From the NCBI GenBank assembly GCA_937907415.1, contig CALCHY010000309.1:1-6321 (forward strand): a stretch of 6,321 bases of DNA, given 5' to 3'. The translations under genes and the position numbers were made by a program. Of the stretch, positions 1 to 6,321 are shown piece by piece (position 1 is the first letter of the stretch; each line of letters opens with the position of its first letter). Below the pieces are notes generated by a model. The model was not told the DNA's origin and ran no database searches. It saw nothing but the letters and a program-made list of their open reading frames with translations. Source of the stretch: an uncultured Trueperaceae bacterium (lineage in GTDB: Bacteria > Deinococcota > Deinococci > Deinococcales > Trueperaceae).

Positions 1-76
1 GGCGGGCGAGGAACTCCACGATGCGCCAGCGCGTCGGGTCGCCCAGCAGCCTGAGGAGTAGTGGGTTGGTCTCCAT
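1..76 (-). CDS. ArsR/SmtB-type winged-helix transcriptional regulator, N-terminus only (runs off left edge)
   Basis: The minus strand from the ATG at 76-74 reads METNPLLLRLLGDPTRWRIV, then EFLAR, up to the window edge. The LGDPTRxRIxxFL pattern is the first helix and turn of ArsR/SmtB-like winged-helix repressors, which release DNA when they bind metal or metalloid ions. Only 25 residues are visible, so the recognition helix and any Cys/His sensing site lie outside the window and the ligand cannot be read. No Shine-Dalgarno precedes the ATG, but a TATGAT -10 box ends six bases upstream, which suggests a leaderless mRNA. An in-frame GTG at 91-89 is an alternative start, but it would lie upstream of that -10 box. 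The divergent arsA-like remnant makes an arsenic-operon regulator the likeliest role, which is inference. Confidence 0.72.
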   Translation of the reverse strand, partial: METNPLLLRLLGDPTRWRIVEFLAR

Positions 77-82
77 GGGACG

Positions 83-103
83 ATCATACACAGACGGGCG
101 TCT
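83..103 (-). promoter_or_regulatory. Probable leaderless promoter and operator of the ArsR-type gene
   Basis: On the minus strand TATGAT (88-83) is a good -10 box. Six bases separate it from the ATG at 76, so transcription would begin at or next to the start codon. Immediately upstream lies a perfect inverted repeat, AGACG-GG-CGTCT (92-103), where a repressor would block polymerase. No good -35 hexamer is seen at 17-18 bases. Autorepression by the ArsR-type protein through this palindrome is inference. Known ArsR-family operators are usually longer and more AT-rich. Confidence 0.4.
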
Positions 104-143
104 AACTGTTCGATTACCATCTATGTGTCGGGCGGTGGCCTCA

Positions 144-180
144 CCCGGCCGGATGCAGTAGCGATCCGCAAGCGGCCGGG
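144..180 (+). promoter_or_regulatory. Stem-loop in the leader of the Cys-rich small ORF
   Basis: CCCGGCCG (144-151) and CGGCCGGG (173-180) are perfect 8-base inverted repeats. A nested GGAT (151-154)/ATCC (164-167) pair can stack on the outer seven pairs, leaving bases 168-173 as a bulge. The structure ends six bases before the AAGGAG ribosome site (186-191) of the ORF at 197. It could be a leader hairpin affecting translation or mRNA stability, or a binding site between the divergent genes. No T-run follows, so an intrinsic terminator is unlikely. I see no convincing plus-strand promoter between 77 and 196. Confidence 0.4.
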
Positions 181-196
181 AAGGCAAGGAGCGCAT

Positions 197-382
197 ATGA
201 ATAACCTGGCAAGACCCGAGCGGTGCTGTTGCGAGTGTGGGGCTGACGCCGCGAGCGAGCAGGGGGGCATGGCGCAAGAGAATGTTACGTTCGGTTCGGG
301 GTTGGAGCCCGTTCCCGGTGGAGCGACGGAAAGTCGGGCGGCCATCGACTGTTGCGGTTGCGACTGGTGCGATGGCTGCTGA
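197..382 (+). CDS. Small cysteine-rich protein, candidate metal or metalloid binder (61 aa)
   Basis: The ORF starts at ATG 197, five bases after AAGGAG (186-191); earlier in-frame starts lack such a site. The 61-residue product has nine cysteines in two clusters, CCCEC at residues 10-14 and CCGCDWCDGC at residues 52-61, the very C-terminus. They are joined by a Gly/Glu-rich linker without predicted membrane segments. Such density suggests a cytosolic soft-metal or metalloid ligand, but I do not recognise the family. It lies between a divergent ArsR-type gene and an arsA-like remnant, the place of arsD in many ars operons. ArsD also ends in vicinal Cys pairs, but is about 120 residues with a thioredoxin-like fold not visible here. 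It may be a metallothionein-like peptide, a decayed arsD or a chance ORF. The next gene is broken, so this one may be decaying too. Confidence 0.45.
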   Translation: MNNLARPERCCCECGADAASEQGGMAQENVTFGSGLEPVPGGATESRAAIDCCGCDWCDGC

Positions 383-394
383 CGCGTCCGGCTG

Positions 395-640
395 GGAGGA
401 GCTAAAGCATTCCGCCGGACAAAGTAGGTGTGTTCATTACCGGCAAGGGCGGCGTCGGAACTCGGCGCTGGCGTGCGTCACGGTGGTGACGTTGGCCGAG
501 GGCGGCAGGTCGGTGCTGCTCGCGAGCACCGACCCCGCATTCGACTTGGGCGGTTGTGCGATGCCGCCTCTAAGGCTGTACGTCCCCCGGCAGCGTGCGA
601 CGCGGCCGAGCTCGATTCCAGCGCCCCCGTCAGGCCCACC
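395..640 (+). pseudogene. arsA: Degenerate 5' fragment of an arsA-like arsenite-transport ATPase (right end approximate)
   Basis: A ribosome site GGGAGGAG (394-401) is followed at 409 by ATT where ATG is expected. The reading then continues IPPDKVGVFITGKGGVG to 459, the ArsA/GET3 P-loop start. At 457-462 the canonical GKGGVGKTS has lost the codons for Lys and Thr in a frame change, and homology resumes in another frame as SALACVTVVTLAEGGRSVLL then ASTDPAFDLGG (459-554). STDPA is the ArsA/GET3 signature after the first strand. A third frame gives DAAELDSS (599-622), resembling the ArsA segment after the nucleotide site. ArsA-type ATPases are normally 300-600 residues; fewer than 80 codons remain. 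Intact ArsA energises the ArsB arsenite pump. With no start codon, no P-loop lysine and no C-terminal part, this cannot make a working enzyme. Sequencing error could explain one frameshift, not all the defects. Confidence 0.72.
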
Positions 641-667
641 GCACGCCAGGGACACGCGCGGGCGCTG
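619..667 (-). terminator. Possible hairpin downstream of the copA-like gene
   Basis: CAGCGCCC (619-626) and GGGCGCTG (660-667) form a perfect 8-base stem with a 33-base loop, beginning nine bases after the end of the ATPase gene on the minus strand. There is no T-run, so intrinsic termination is uncertain. It may equally be the 3' boundary of the block carrying the cop genes, because arsA homology fades here. Confidence 0.22.
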
Positions 668-676
668 TGCCTGGGC

Positions 677-2926
677 TCATCTTGCAAGCAGTCGGCCGGC
701 AAACGAGTTGGCCAGCACCACGCTCACGCTGACCGCCATCGCCGCCATCGCCCACACGGGCGTGACCAAGCCCGTGATGGCCGCAAGGACACCGATGCCG
801 TTGAAGGCGAGCGCCAGCGCGACATTCGTGGCGGTGAGGCGGTAGCTGCGCCGCGCCAGCTCGCGCGCCTCGACGAGCGTCGCCAGCCGCTCGCTCACCA
901 GCACCACGTCGGCAGCTTCGAGCGTGATGTCGGTGCCGGAGCCAATGGCGACGCCCACGTCCGCCTGCATCAGGGCCGGTGCGTCGTTGATGCCGTCCCC
1001 TACCATCGCGACCCGCTGACCTAGCGCCTGCAACCGCCGTACCTCGGCTGCCTTGTCGCCCGGCAGGACCTCGGCCCGCACCTCCTCGATTCCCACGGCC
1101 TCGGCGACGGCCCTCGCGGACCGTTCGTTGTCGCCGGTGAGCAAGACCGGCCTCACGCCCAGTCGCTGGATTCGCTCCACGGCCTCACGCGCGTCGGGCT
1201 TCACGCGATCCGCCAGGGCCAGCACGCCGGCGGCCTGACCATCGAGCGCCACCAGGACGACGGTCTGCCCTTGGGCCTGGGTCCGTCCGACGAGGGAGTC
1301 GAGCGGGGCGGGGTTGACGCCTTCCTCCGTTAATAAGCGTCGCGTGCCGACCAGGAGCCGGCGTCCCGCAATCGTGCCGTCCACCCCGCGGCCGGGTCGG
1401 GCCTCGAACGCTTCGGGCGTGGCGAGGGTGAGGCCCTTCTCGCGGGCGTTGCTAACGATCGCCTGGGCGAGCGGGTGTTCGGAATGCGCTTCGACGCTCG
1501 CCACCCACCCCAGGAGCTCGTTCGGGTCGCCGTGCAACCAACTGGTGGCGACGAGGTGGGGTTTGCCTTCGGTAAGCGTGCCGGTCTTGTCGAACACGAC
1601 GGTGTCGACGTTGCGAAAGACGTGGAACGCTTCGCCGGAACGCATGATGATGCCGCGCTCGGCTGCCTCGCCGCTCGCCCGGATGATCGCCAGTGGCGTG
1701 GACATGCCCAATGCGCAGGGGTAACCCATGATGAGCGCGGTCAGGGCCGCGAAGCCGGCCCGTAACCAGTTGGGTTCGCCCTCTAGAAGCCATGCGCCGA
1801 GCGTCCAGGCGAGGAGGCCAACGAGGCTGGCGATGAGGACGACGGGGACGTAGTAGAGCAGCACCCGGTCGACCAGCCGCAGGATGCCGGGTTTCAGGGC
1901 GCGCGCCTCGGCGACGTGCCGCGCGACGGTGCGCAGAAAGCTCTCGCTACCGACCCGATCGACGCGCAAGGTCAGGCTGCCGGTCTGGTTGAGCGACCCG
2001 CCGATCACCTCGCTGCCAGCCAGCTTGTCCGCGGGGATCGGTTCGCCCGTCACAAGGCTCTCGTCCACTGCGGAAGCGCCGCCCAACACCGTGCCGTCCG
2101 CTGGAATGCGTTCGCCGGGACGGACGCGCACGCGGTCCCCCACCAGGAGCTGCGCGACGGGCACGGCCTCCTCCCCGTCATCTGCGGTGAGGCGCTGGGC
2201 CGTGTCAGGCGTGAGGGCGAGGAGGCGCCGTACGGATTGGGAGGCGCGGACGTGAACGAGGACGGAGGCGTACCCGCCGATGAGATGGAATGCCAGCACG
2301 AATACCGTCGCGCCGAAGAACCCACCGGCAGGAACAGCCGGCACCGCCAGGCCCACGCCGCCGCCGAGGAGGCCACCCAGCGCCGAGGCGGTGACGAGTA
2401 CGTCCTGGTTGAAGATACCGCGCCGGAGCGACTGCCAACCGTTGCGAACGAGGATGAAGCGAGCCGGCCCGAACGCGGTGAAGAGCGCCAGTGCACCCAT
2501 CGCCAGGGCGAGAAAGAGAGCGGGGCCGCCGAGCATTGCGGCGGTCATCACGAGACTAGCCGCCACCAACAGGCCGATCGAGAGACCAGCCTTGTGGCGC
2601 GCGACCGCCAGGTCGTGCTCCTCCTCGACGAACATTTCGGCTTGGTCCGGCTCGCGAACGGTGTAGCCGATGTCTTCTAGCGTCCCGGTGATGACGTCCG
2701 GTGTTACATGCGCCGGGTCGTACTCGACCAGCGCCTCCTCGTGGGCTATGGAGACCTCAACCGAGCGCACGCCCACGAGCCGGCCGACGGCGCGGCGGAT
2801 GGAGTCGGTGCAGAGGGAGCAGTGCATCCCCCCGACCTTGAGTTGCAGCTTCTCCGGCTCACCACCCAGCGTGCCACGCCCGAAGGGCGCCGCACCACCC
2901 TCGACGGCTGCTGTGGGCGTGCTCAT
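677..2926 (-). CDS. P1B-type heavy-metal exporting ATPase, CopA-like with a YPC membrane motif (749 aa)
   Basis: ATP-driven export of a soft metal ion across the inner membrane. An N-terminal HMA domain (about residues 28-92) carries GMHCSLC (33-39) with ligands Cys36 and Cys39. About eight membrane helices follow, near 113-133, 135-153, 176-200, 203-224, 355-378, 389-412, 700-720 and 724-742. The catalytic machinery is complete: TGE (293-295), DKTGT with phosphorylated Asp446, SEHP (482-485), TGDN (597-600) and GDGINDAP (643-650). The membrane metal motif is YPC (402-404), not CPC, and the last two helices show FN (708-709) and MAVSV (730-734) where Cu(I) ATPases usually have YN and MxxSS. 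Length fits a one-HMA CopA. The ATG lies 7 bases after the chaperone stop, with GAGGAG ten bases upstream, so both genes are cotranscribed. Copper is the default guess from context; the altered site leaves the substrate open, so no symbol is given. Confidence 0.93.
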   Translation of the reverse strand: MSTPTAAVEGGAAPFGRGTLGGEPEKLQLKVGGMHCSLCTDSIRRAVGRLVGVRSVEVSIAHEEALVEYDPAHVTPDVITGTLEDIGYTVREPDQAEMFVEEEHDLAVARHKAGLSIGLLVAASLVMTAAMLGGPALFLALAMGALALFTAFGPARFILVRNGWQSLRRGIFNQDVLVTASALGGLLGGGVGLAVPAVPAGGFFGATVFVLAFHLIGGYASVLVHVRASQSVRRLLALTPDTAQRLTADDGEEAVPVAQLLVGDRVRVRPGERIPADGTVLGGASAVDESLVTGEPIPADKLAGSEVIGGSLNQTGSLTLRVDRVGSESFLRTVARHVAEARALKPGILRLVDRVLLYYVPVVLIASLVGLLAWTLGAWLLEGEPNWLRAGFAALTALIMGYPCALGMSTPLAIIRASGEAAERGIIMRSGEAFHVFRNVDTVVFDKTGTLTEGKPHLVATSWLHGDPNELLGWVASVEAHSEHPLAQAIVSNAREKGLTLATPEAFEARPGRGVDGTIAGRRLLVGTRRLLTEEGVNPAPLDSLVGRTQAQGQTVVLVALDGQAAGVLALADRVKPDAREAVERIQRLGVRPVLLTGDNERSARAVAEAVGIEEVRAEVLPGDKAAEVRRLQALGQRVAMVGDGINDAPALMQADVGVAIGSGTDITLEAADVVLVSERLATLVEARELARRSYRLTATNVALALAFNGIGVLAAITGLVTPVWAMAAMAVSVSVVLANSFAGRLLAR

Positions 2927-2933
2927 GCGGCCC

Positions 2934-3158
2934 CTACTCCTCGTTGCTCTCGAAGCCGGCTAGATCTAGCTTCGCTCGGACCTGCTCCGCAGTGGTCTTC
3001 TCCGGATCAAAGGTCACGTGGACCTCTTGTGTTTCCCGACTCGCCTGCACCTCCTGGACGCCAGAGATGCGCCGGAGGGCGTTGCCGATCCGTTGCTCGC
3101 AGCCTTCACAGTGGATCGGGGTTTGCTCGCGGATTGTGAACCGAGCCGTTCGCGTCAT
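2934..3158 (-). CDS. copZ: CopZ-like HMA-domain metallochaperone (74 aa)
   Basis: A free-standing heavy-metal-associated domain with the usual length (about 65-75 residues) and ferredoxin-like order: strand FTIRE, the binding loop IHCEGCEQRI (residues 15-24), helix, strand VQEVQAS, strand EVHVTFDP, helix EQVRAKLDLAGF. Cys17 and Cys20 are the metal ligands. The residue two before the first Cys is Ile rather than the Met of GMxCxxC. The role is to carry metal in the cytosol to the N-terminal HMA domain of the ATPase encoded 7 bases downstream. The ATG at 3158 has AGGAG ten bases upstream and follows a MerR-type promoter by about 60 bases, so this is the first gene of the induced operon. HMA domains occur with Cu, Hg, Cd and Zn systems, so copper is inferred from the general arrangement. 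Confidence 0.88.
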   Translation of the reverse strand: MTRTARFTIREQTPIHCEGCEQRIGNALRRISGVQEVQASRETQEVHVTFDPEKTTAEQVRAKLDLAGFESNEE

Positions 3159-3221
3159 CGTGCGTGCTCCTCTCGAAGGTCATGGCCGGCGTTCTCAGCC
3201 AGCGCCTCTTCGCCTAGAGCA

Positions 3222-3253
3222 ACGCTACGCCTTCCAGTCGACTGGAAGGTCAA
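3222..3253 (-). promoter_or_regulatory. MerR-type promoter with 20-bp spacer and perfect palindromic operator
   Basis: Reading the minus strand, a -35 box TTGACC (3253-3248) and a -10 like TAGCGT (3227-3222) are separated by 20 bases. The perfect 20-bp palindrome CCTTCCAGTCGACTGGAAGG (3249-3230) overlaps the -35 box. An over-long 19-20 bp spacer with a dyad is the hallmark of MerR-family activation, in which the regulator untwists the DNA when it binds metal. The site faces the chaperone-ATPase genes and lies directly after the MerR-family gene, its probable regulator. Expected transcript start is near 3215, giving a leader of about 57 bases. Confidence 0.88.
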
Positions 3254-3316
3254 GTGCGTGCCGACGAAGAGGAGTTCGGGGTCGCAAGTGAAGGCGTGAC
3301 GCTAGTGAGGGGAGCG

Positions 3317-3778
3317 CTATGGGGCCGGCGTTCGTTCGCGTTTCGGCGCGGCCGTCAAGTAGGAGGCTGCCCCGGTGGAGCGCTTCGTTTTGTAATGCTC
3401 AATGATGCCGCACACGCAGTCGTCGCTGCTCGTCGTGCCGTCCGCTTCGCCACGCAGGAACAGGAACTCCGCGCGCAGCTCGTTCAGGGCCCGCAGTTGC
3501 TCGTCGATGGCGGCCAGCTTCACGTCGAGCAGCACCCGCACGTGCTCGCACGGTTCTTGGCCGTCGTCGCGCATGCCTAGCACGCTGCCGATCTCTTCCA
3601 GCGACAAGCCGATCGCTCGCCCCTTGAGGATGAACTGCAGGCGCTCCAGGTCCCCGTCGCCGTAGATCCGGTAGCCCGCCTCCGTGCGGGGCGGCGAAGG
3701 CAACAGCCCACGCGTCTCGTAGTAGCGGATCGTCTTCGGATTAATGCCGACCTTGGCGGCGAACTCACCTATCTGCAT
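3317..3778 (-). CDS. MerR-family metal-responsive regulator (153 aa)
   Basis: Controls the adjacent chaperone-ATPase promoter. The N-terminal MQIGEFAAKVGINPKTIRYY is the MerR helix-turn-helix, followed by ETRGLLPSPPR...GYRIY wing residues, a helical segment to about 70, and the long dimerisation helix (about 77-110). The start chosen is ATG 3778: the family motif begins there and GGGAGG lies five bases upstream. An upstream ATG at 3844 would add 22 residues foreign to the family. Candidate metal ligands are Cys77 at the start of the dimer helix and Cys121, Cys123 and His128 in the C-terminal CVCGIIEH. Ungapped comparison with CueR places Cys77 at CueR Ser77; ZntR and MerR have Cys there and sense divalent ions. 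The first loop Cys of CueR (112) has no counterpart here. A 30-residue basic tail follows. Which metal it senses cannot be settled, so cueR is not assigned. Confidence 0.9.
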   Translation of the reverse strand: MQIGEFAAKVGINPKTIRYYETRGLLPSPPRTEAGYRIYGDGDLERLQFILKGRAIGLSLEEIGSVLGMRDDGQEPCEHVRVLLDVKLAAIDEQLRALNELRAEFLFLRGEADGTTSSDDCVCGIIEHYKTKRSTGAASYLTAAPKRERTPAP

Positions 3779-3803
3779 CTGCGCCTCCCTACCCATAACC
3801 AAC

Positions 3804-3824
3804 ATTGTAGTGAACTGGAAACTA
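3804..3824 (-). promoter_or_regulatory. Possible merR promoter -10 region with overlapping dyad
   Basis: On the minus strand TACAAT (3809-3804) is a good -10 box 25 bases before the chosen merR start. No convincing -35 box stands 16-18 bases upstream. TAGT (3808-3811) and ACTA (3821-3824) form a short dyad around ACTGGAA (3814-3820), which equals one arm of the main operator. This could give autoregulation, but the match is short. Confidence 0.33.
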
Positions 3825-3844
3825 TGGCGCCGTTCGCTCCGCAT

Positions 3845-3984
3845 CTGAAATGTGTCACTAACAATGATCCTCGCTTCTCACTTTCTGGTGTCCTCTACGC
3901 GCCTGAAAGGCGTCAGGTCTTGTGCTGGACCACGGCGCCGTCGGCAACATTGTGCCTGCACGAACCGTCTCAACCGACTCCACG
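3845..3984. other. Intergenic spacer between merR and the copB hairpin
   Basis: This stretch is visibly less GC-rich than its neighbours and no ORF in it has both a start and a ribosome site that I would support. It holds a small inverted repeat CGCCT-GAA-AGGCG (3900-3912), overlapped by CCTGA/TCAGG (3902-3917), of unknown meaning. It probably contains the upstream part of the merR promoter. I see no tRNA, IS end or CRISPR repeat. Confidence 0.5.
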
Positions 3985-4021
3985 CAACGGAGGGACCGCC
4001 GAATCGACGGCCCCTCCGTTG
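3985..4021 (-). terminator. Hairpin terminator after the copB-like gene
   Basis: CAACGGAGGG (3985-3994) and CCCTCCGTTG (4012-4021) make a perfect 10-base stem. A nested GCCG (3998-4001)/CGGC (4008-4011) pair closes a six-base loop, giving 14 pairs with a three-base bulge. It begins 27 bases after the ATPase stop at 4049. No T-run follows on either strand, so it may be a weak intrinsic terminator or an mRNA 3'-end stabiliser. It separates the copB transcript from merR. Confidence 0.5.
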
Positions 4022-4048
4022 GGCTTCGGTGGCAGAAGGGATGTGCCG

Positions 4049-6210
<2,162 letters not shown>

Positions 6211-6214
<4 letters not shown>

Positions 6215-6321
6215 TTGGCCTCCTCGCGGGCGATGTCTGGCGTGAGGGCGGCGGGCGCGAGCGGGCGCGCTTGCGGCCTGAGGAAGTCGTCGGTGAGGCC
6301 GAGGGTCTCGTCGGTGAGGCG
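6211..6321 (-). CDS. C-terminal end of an unidentified protein cotranscribed with copB (36 aa visible)
   Basis: The minus strand from the window edge is open as RLTDETLGLTDDFLRPQARP, then LAPAALTPDIAREEAK, with TGA at 6213-6211. The stop overlaps the GTG of the CopB-like gene in the four bases GTGA, the classic sign of translational coupling, and the copB ribosome site lies inside its last codons. The tail is Ala/Pro-rich with a charged end, has no cysteine, histidine or membrane helix, and I do not recognise it. Partners commonly beside copB include copper chaperones, cupredoxins and metal-sensing repressors, but nothing here distinguishes them. Confidence 0.6.

Noticed and set aside
237..845. 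Plus-strand 202-aa open frame spanning the arsA remnant and the ATPase 3' end.
   Set aside because: Only 459-554 resembles ArsA; the rest is out-of-frame sequence and antisense of the ATPase, so it is not a real gene.
1916..2680. Plus-strand open frame of 254 aa opposite the CopA-like gene.
   Set aside because: It is an antisense shadow with no ribosome site or recognisable domain, while the opposite strand has a full set of P-type ATPase motifs.
2959..2970. Perfect 12-bp palindrome GCTAGATCTAGC, flanked by CGAA/TTCG, inside the 3' end of the chaperone gene.
   Set aside because: It encodes ordinary HMA residues (KLDLAG) and has no MerR operator features or promoter spacing; chance within a coding region is the simplest reading.
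3188..3206. Weak stem GGCGTT/AGCGCC in the leader between the MerR-type promoter and the chaperone gene, considered as a riboswitch or attenuator.
   Set aside because: Only six pairs including a wobble, no T-run and no conserved riboswitch core; not enough to call an element.
3779..3844. Upstream start for the MerR-family protein at 3844, adding 22 residues.
   Set aside because: The extra residues precede the family's fixed N-terminal motif and would overlap the probable promoter; ATG 3778 has GGGAGG at good spacing.

Overview
This is a GC-rich bacterial window dominated by heavy-metal homeostasis genes. All intact genes except one small candidate lie on the minus strand. The lineage cannot be fixed from sequence alone. 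High GC, AGGAG-type ribosome sites and one probable leaderless promoter with a -10 box six bases before the ATG would fit Deinococcota (Deinococcus/Truepera-like) or an actinobacterium; this is a weak inference.

Left part (1-676): remains of an arsenic-type locus. The N-terminus of an ArsR/SmtB-type winged-helix regulator runs off the left edge on the minus strand. Divergent from it are a strong leader stem-loop, a small 9-cysteine ORF (197-382, 61 aa) with a good ribosome site, and the start of an arsA-like ATPase that is clearly broken. The arsA remnant has its Shine-Dalgarno but an ATT where ATG is expected, a frameshift that removes the P-loop lysine, a second frame change, and then a stop in homology where the cop cluster begins.

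Middle part (677-3844, minus strand): a MerR-family regulator, then a MerR-type promoter (20-bp spacer holding a perfect 20-bp palindrome), then a CopZ-like HMA metallochaperone (74 aa), then a P1B-type metal ATPase (749 aa) starting 7 bases after the chaperone stop. This is a one-promoter metal-export operon resembling cueR-copZ-copA. Two details argue against plain Cu(I) specificity. The regulator has Cys at position 77, where CueR has Ser and ZntR/MerR have Cys. The ATPase has YPC instead of CPC in its transmembrane metal site, with changed partner residues in the last two helices.

Right part (4049-6321, minus strand): a CopB-like P1B-3 ATPase with a CPH motif and a tail of 20 histidines in the first 71 residues. 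It starts on GTG in a 4-base overlap with the stop of an upstream unidentified gene whose last 36 residues are visible. A strong hairpin follows the copB stop and separates it from merR.

Together the window encodes two export ATPases of different motif class, a cytosolic chaperone and a metal sensor, sitting next to a decayed arsenic operon. The most unusual points are the altered metal sites of sensor and ATPase, the hybrid operator, and the Cys-rich small ORF in the slot where arsD normally lies.
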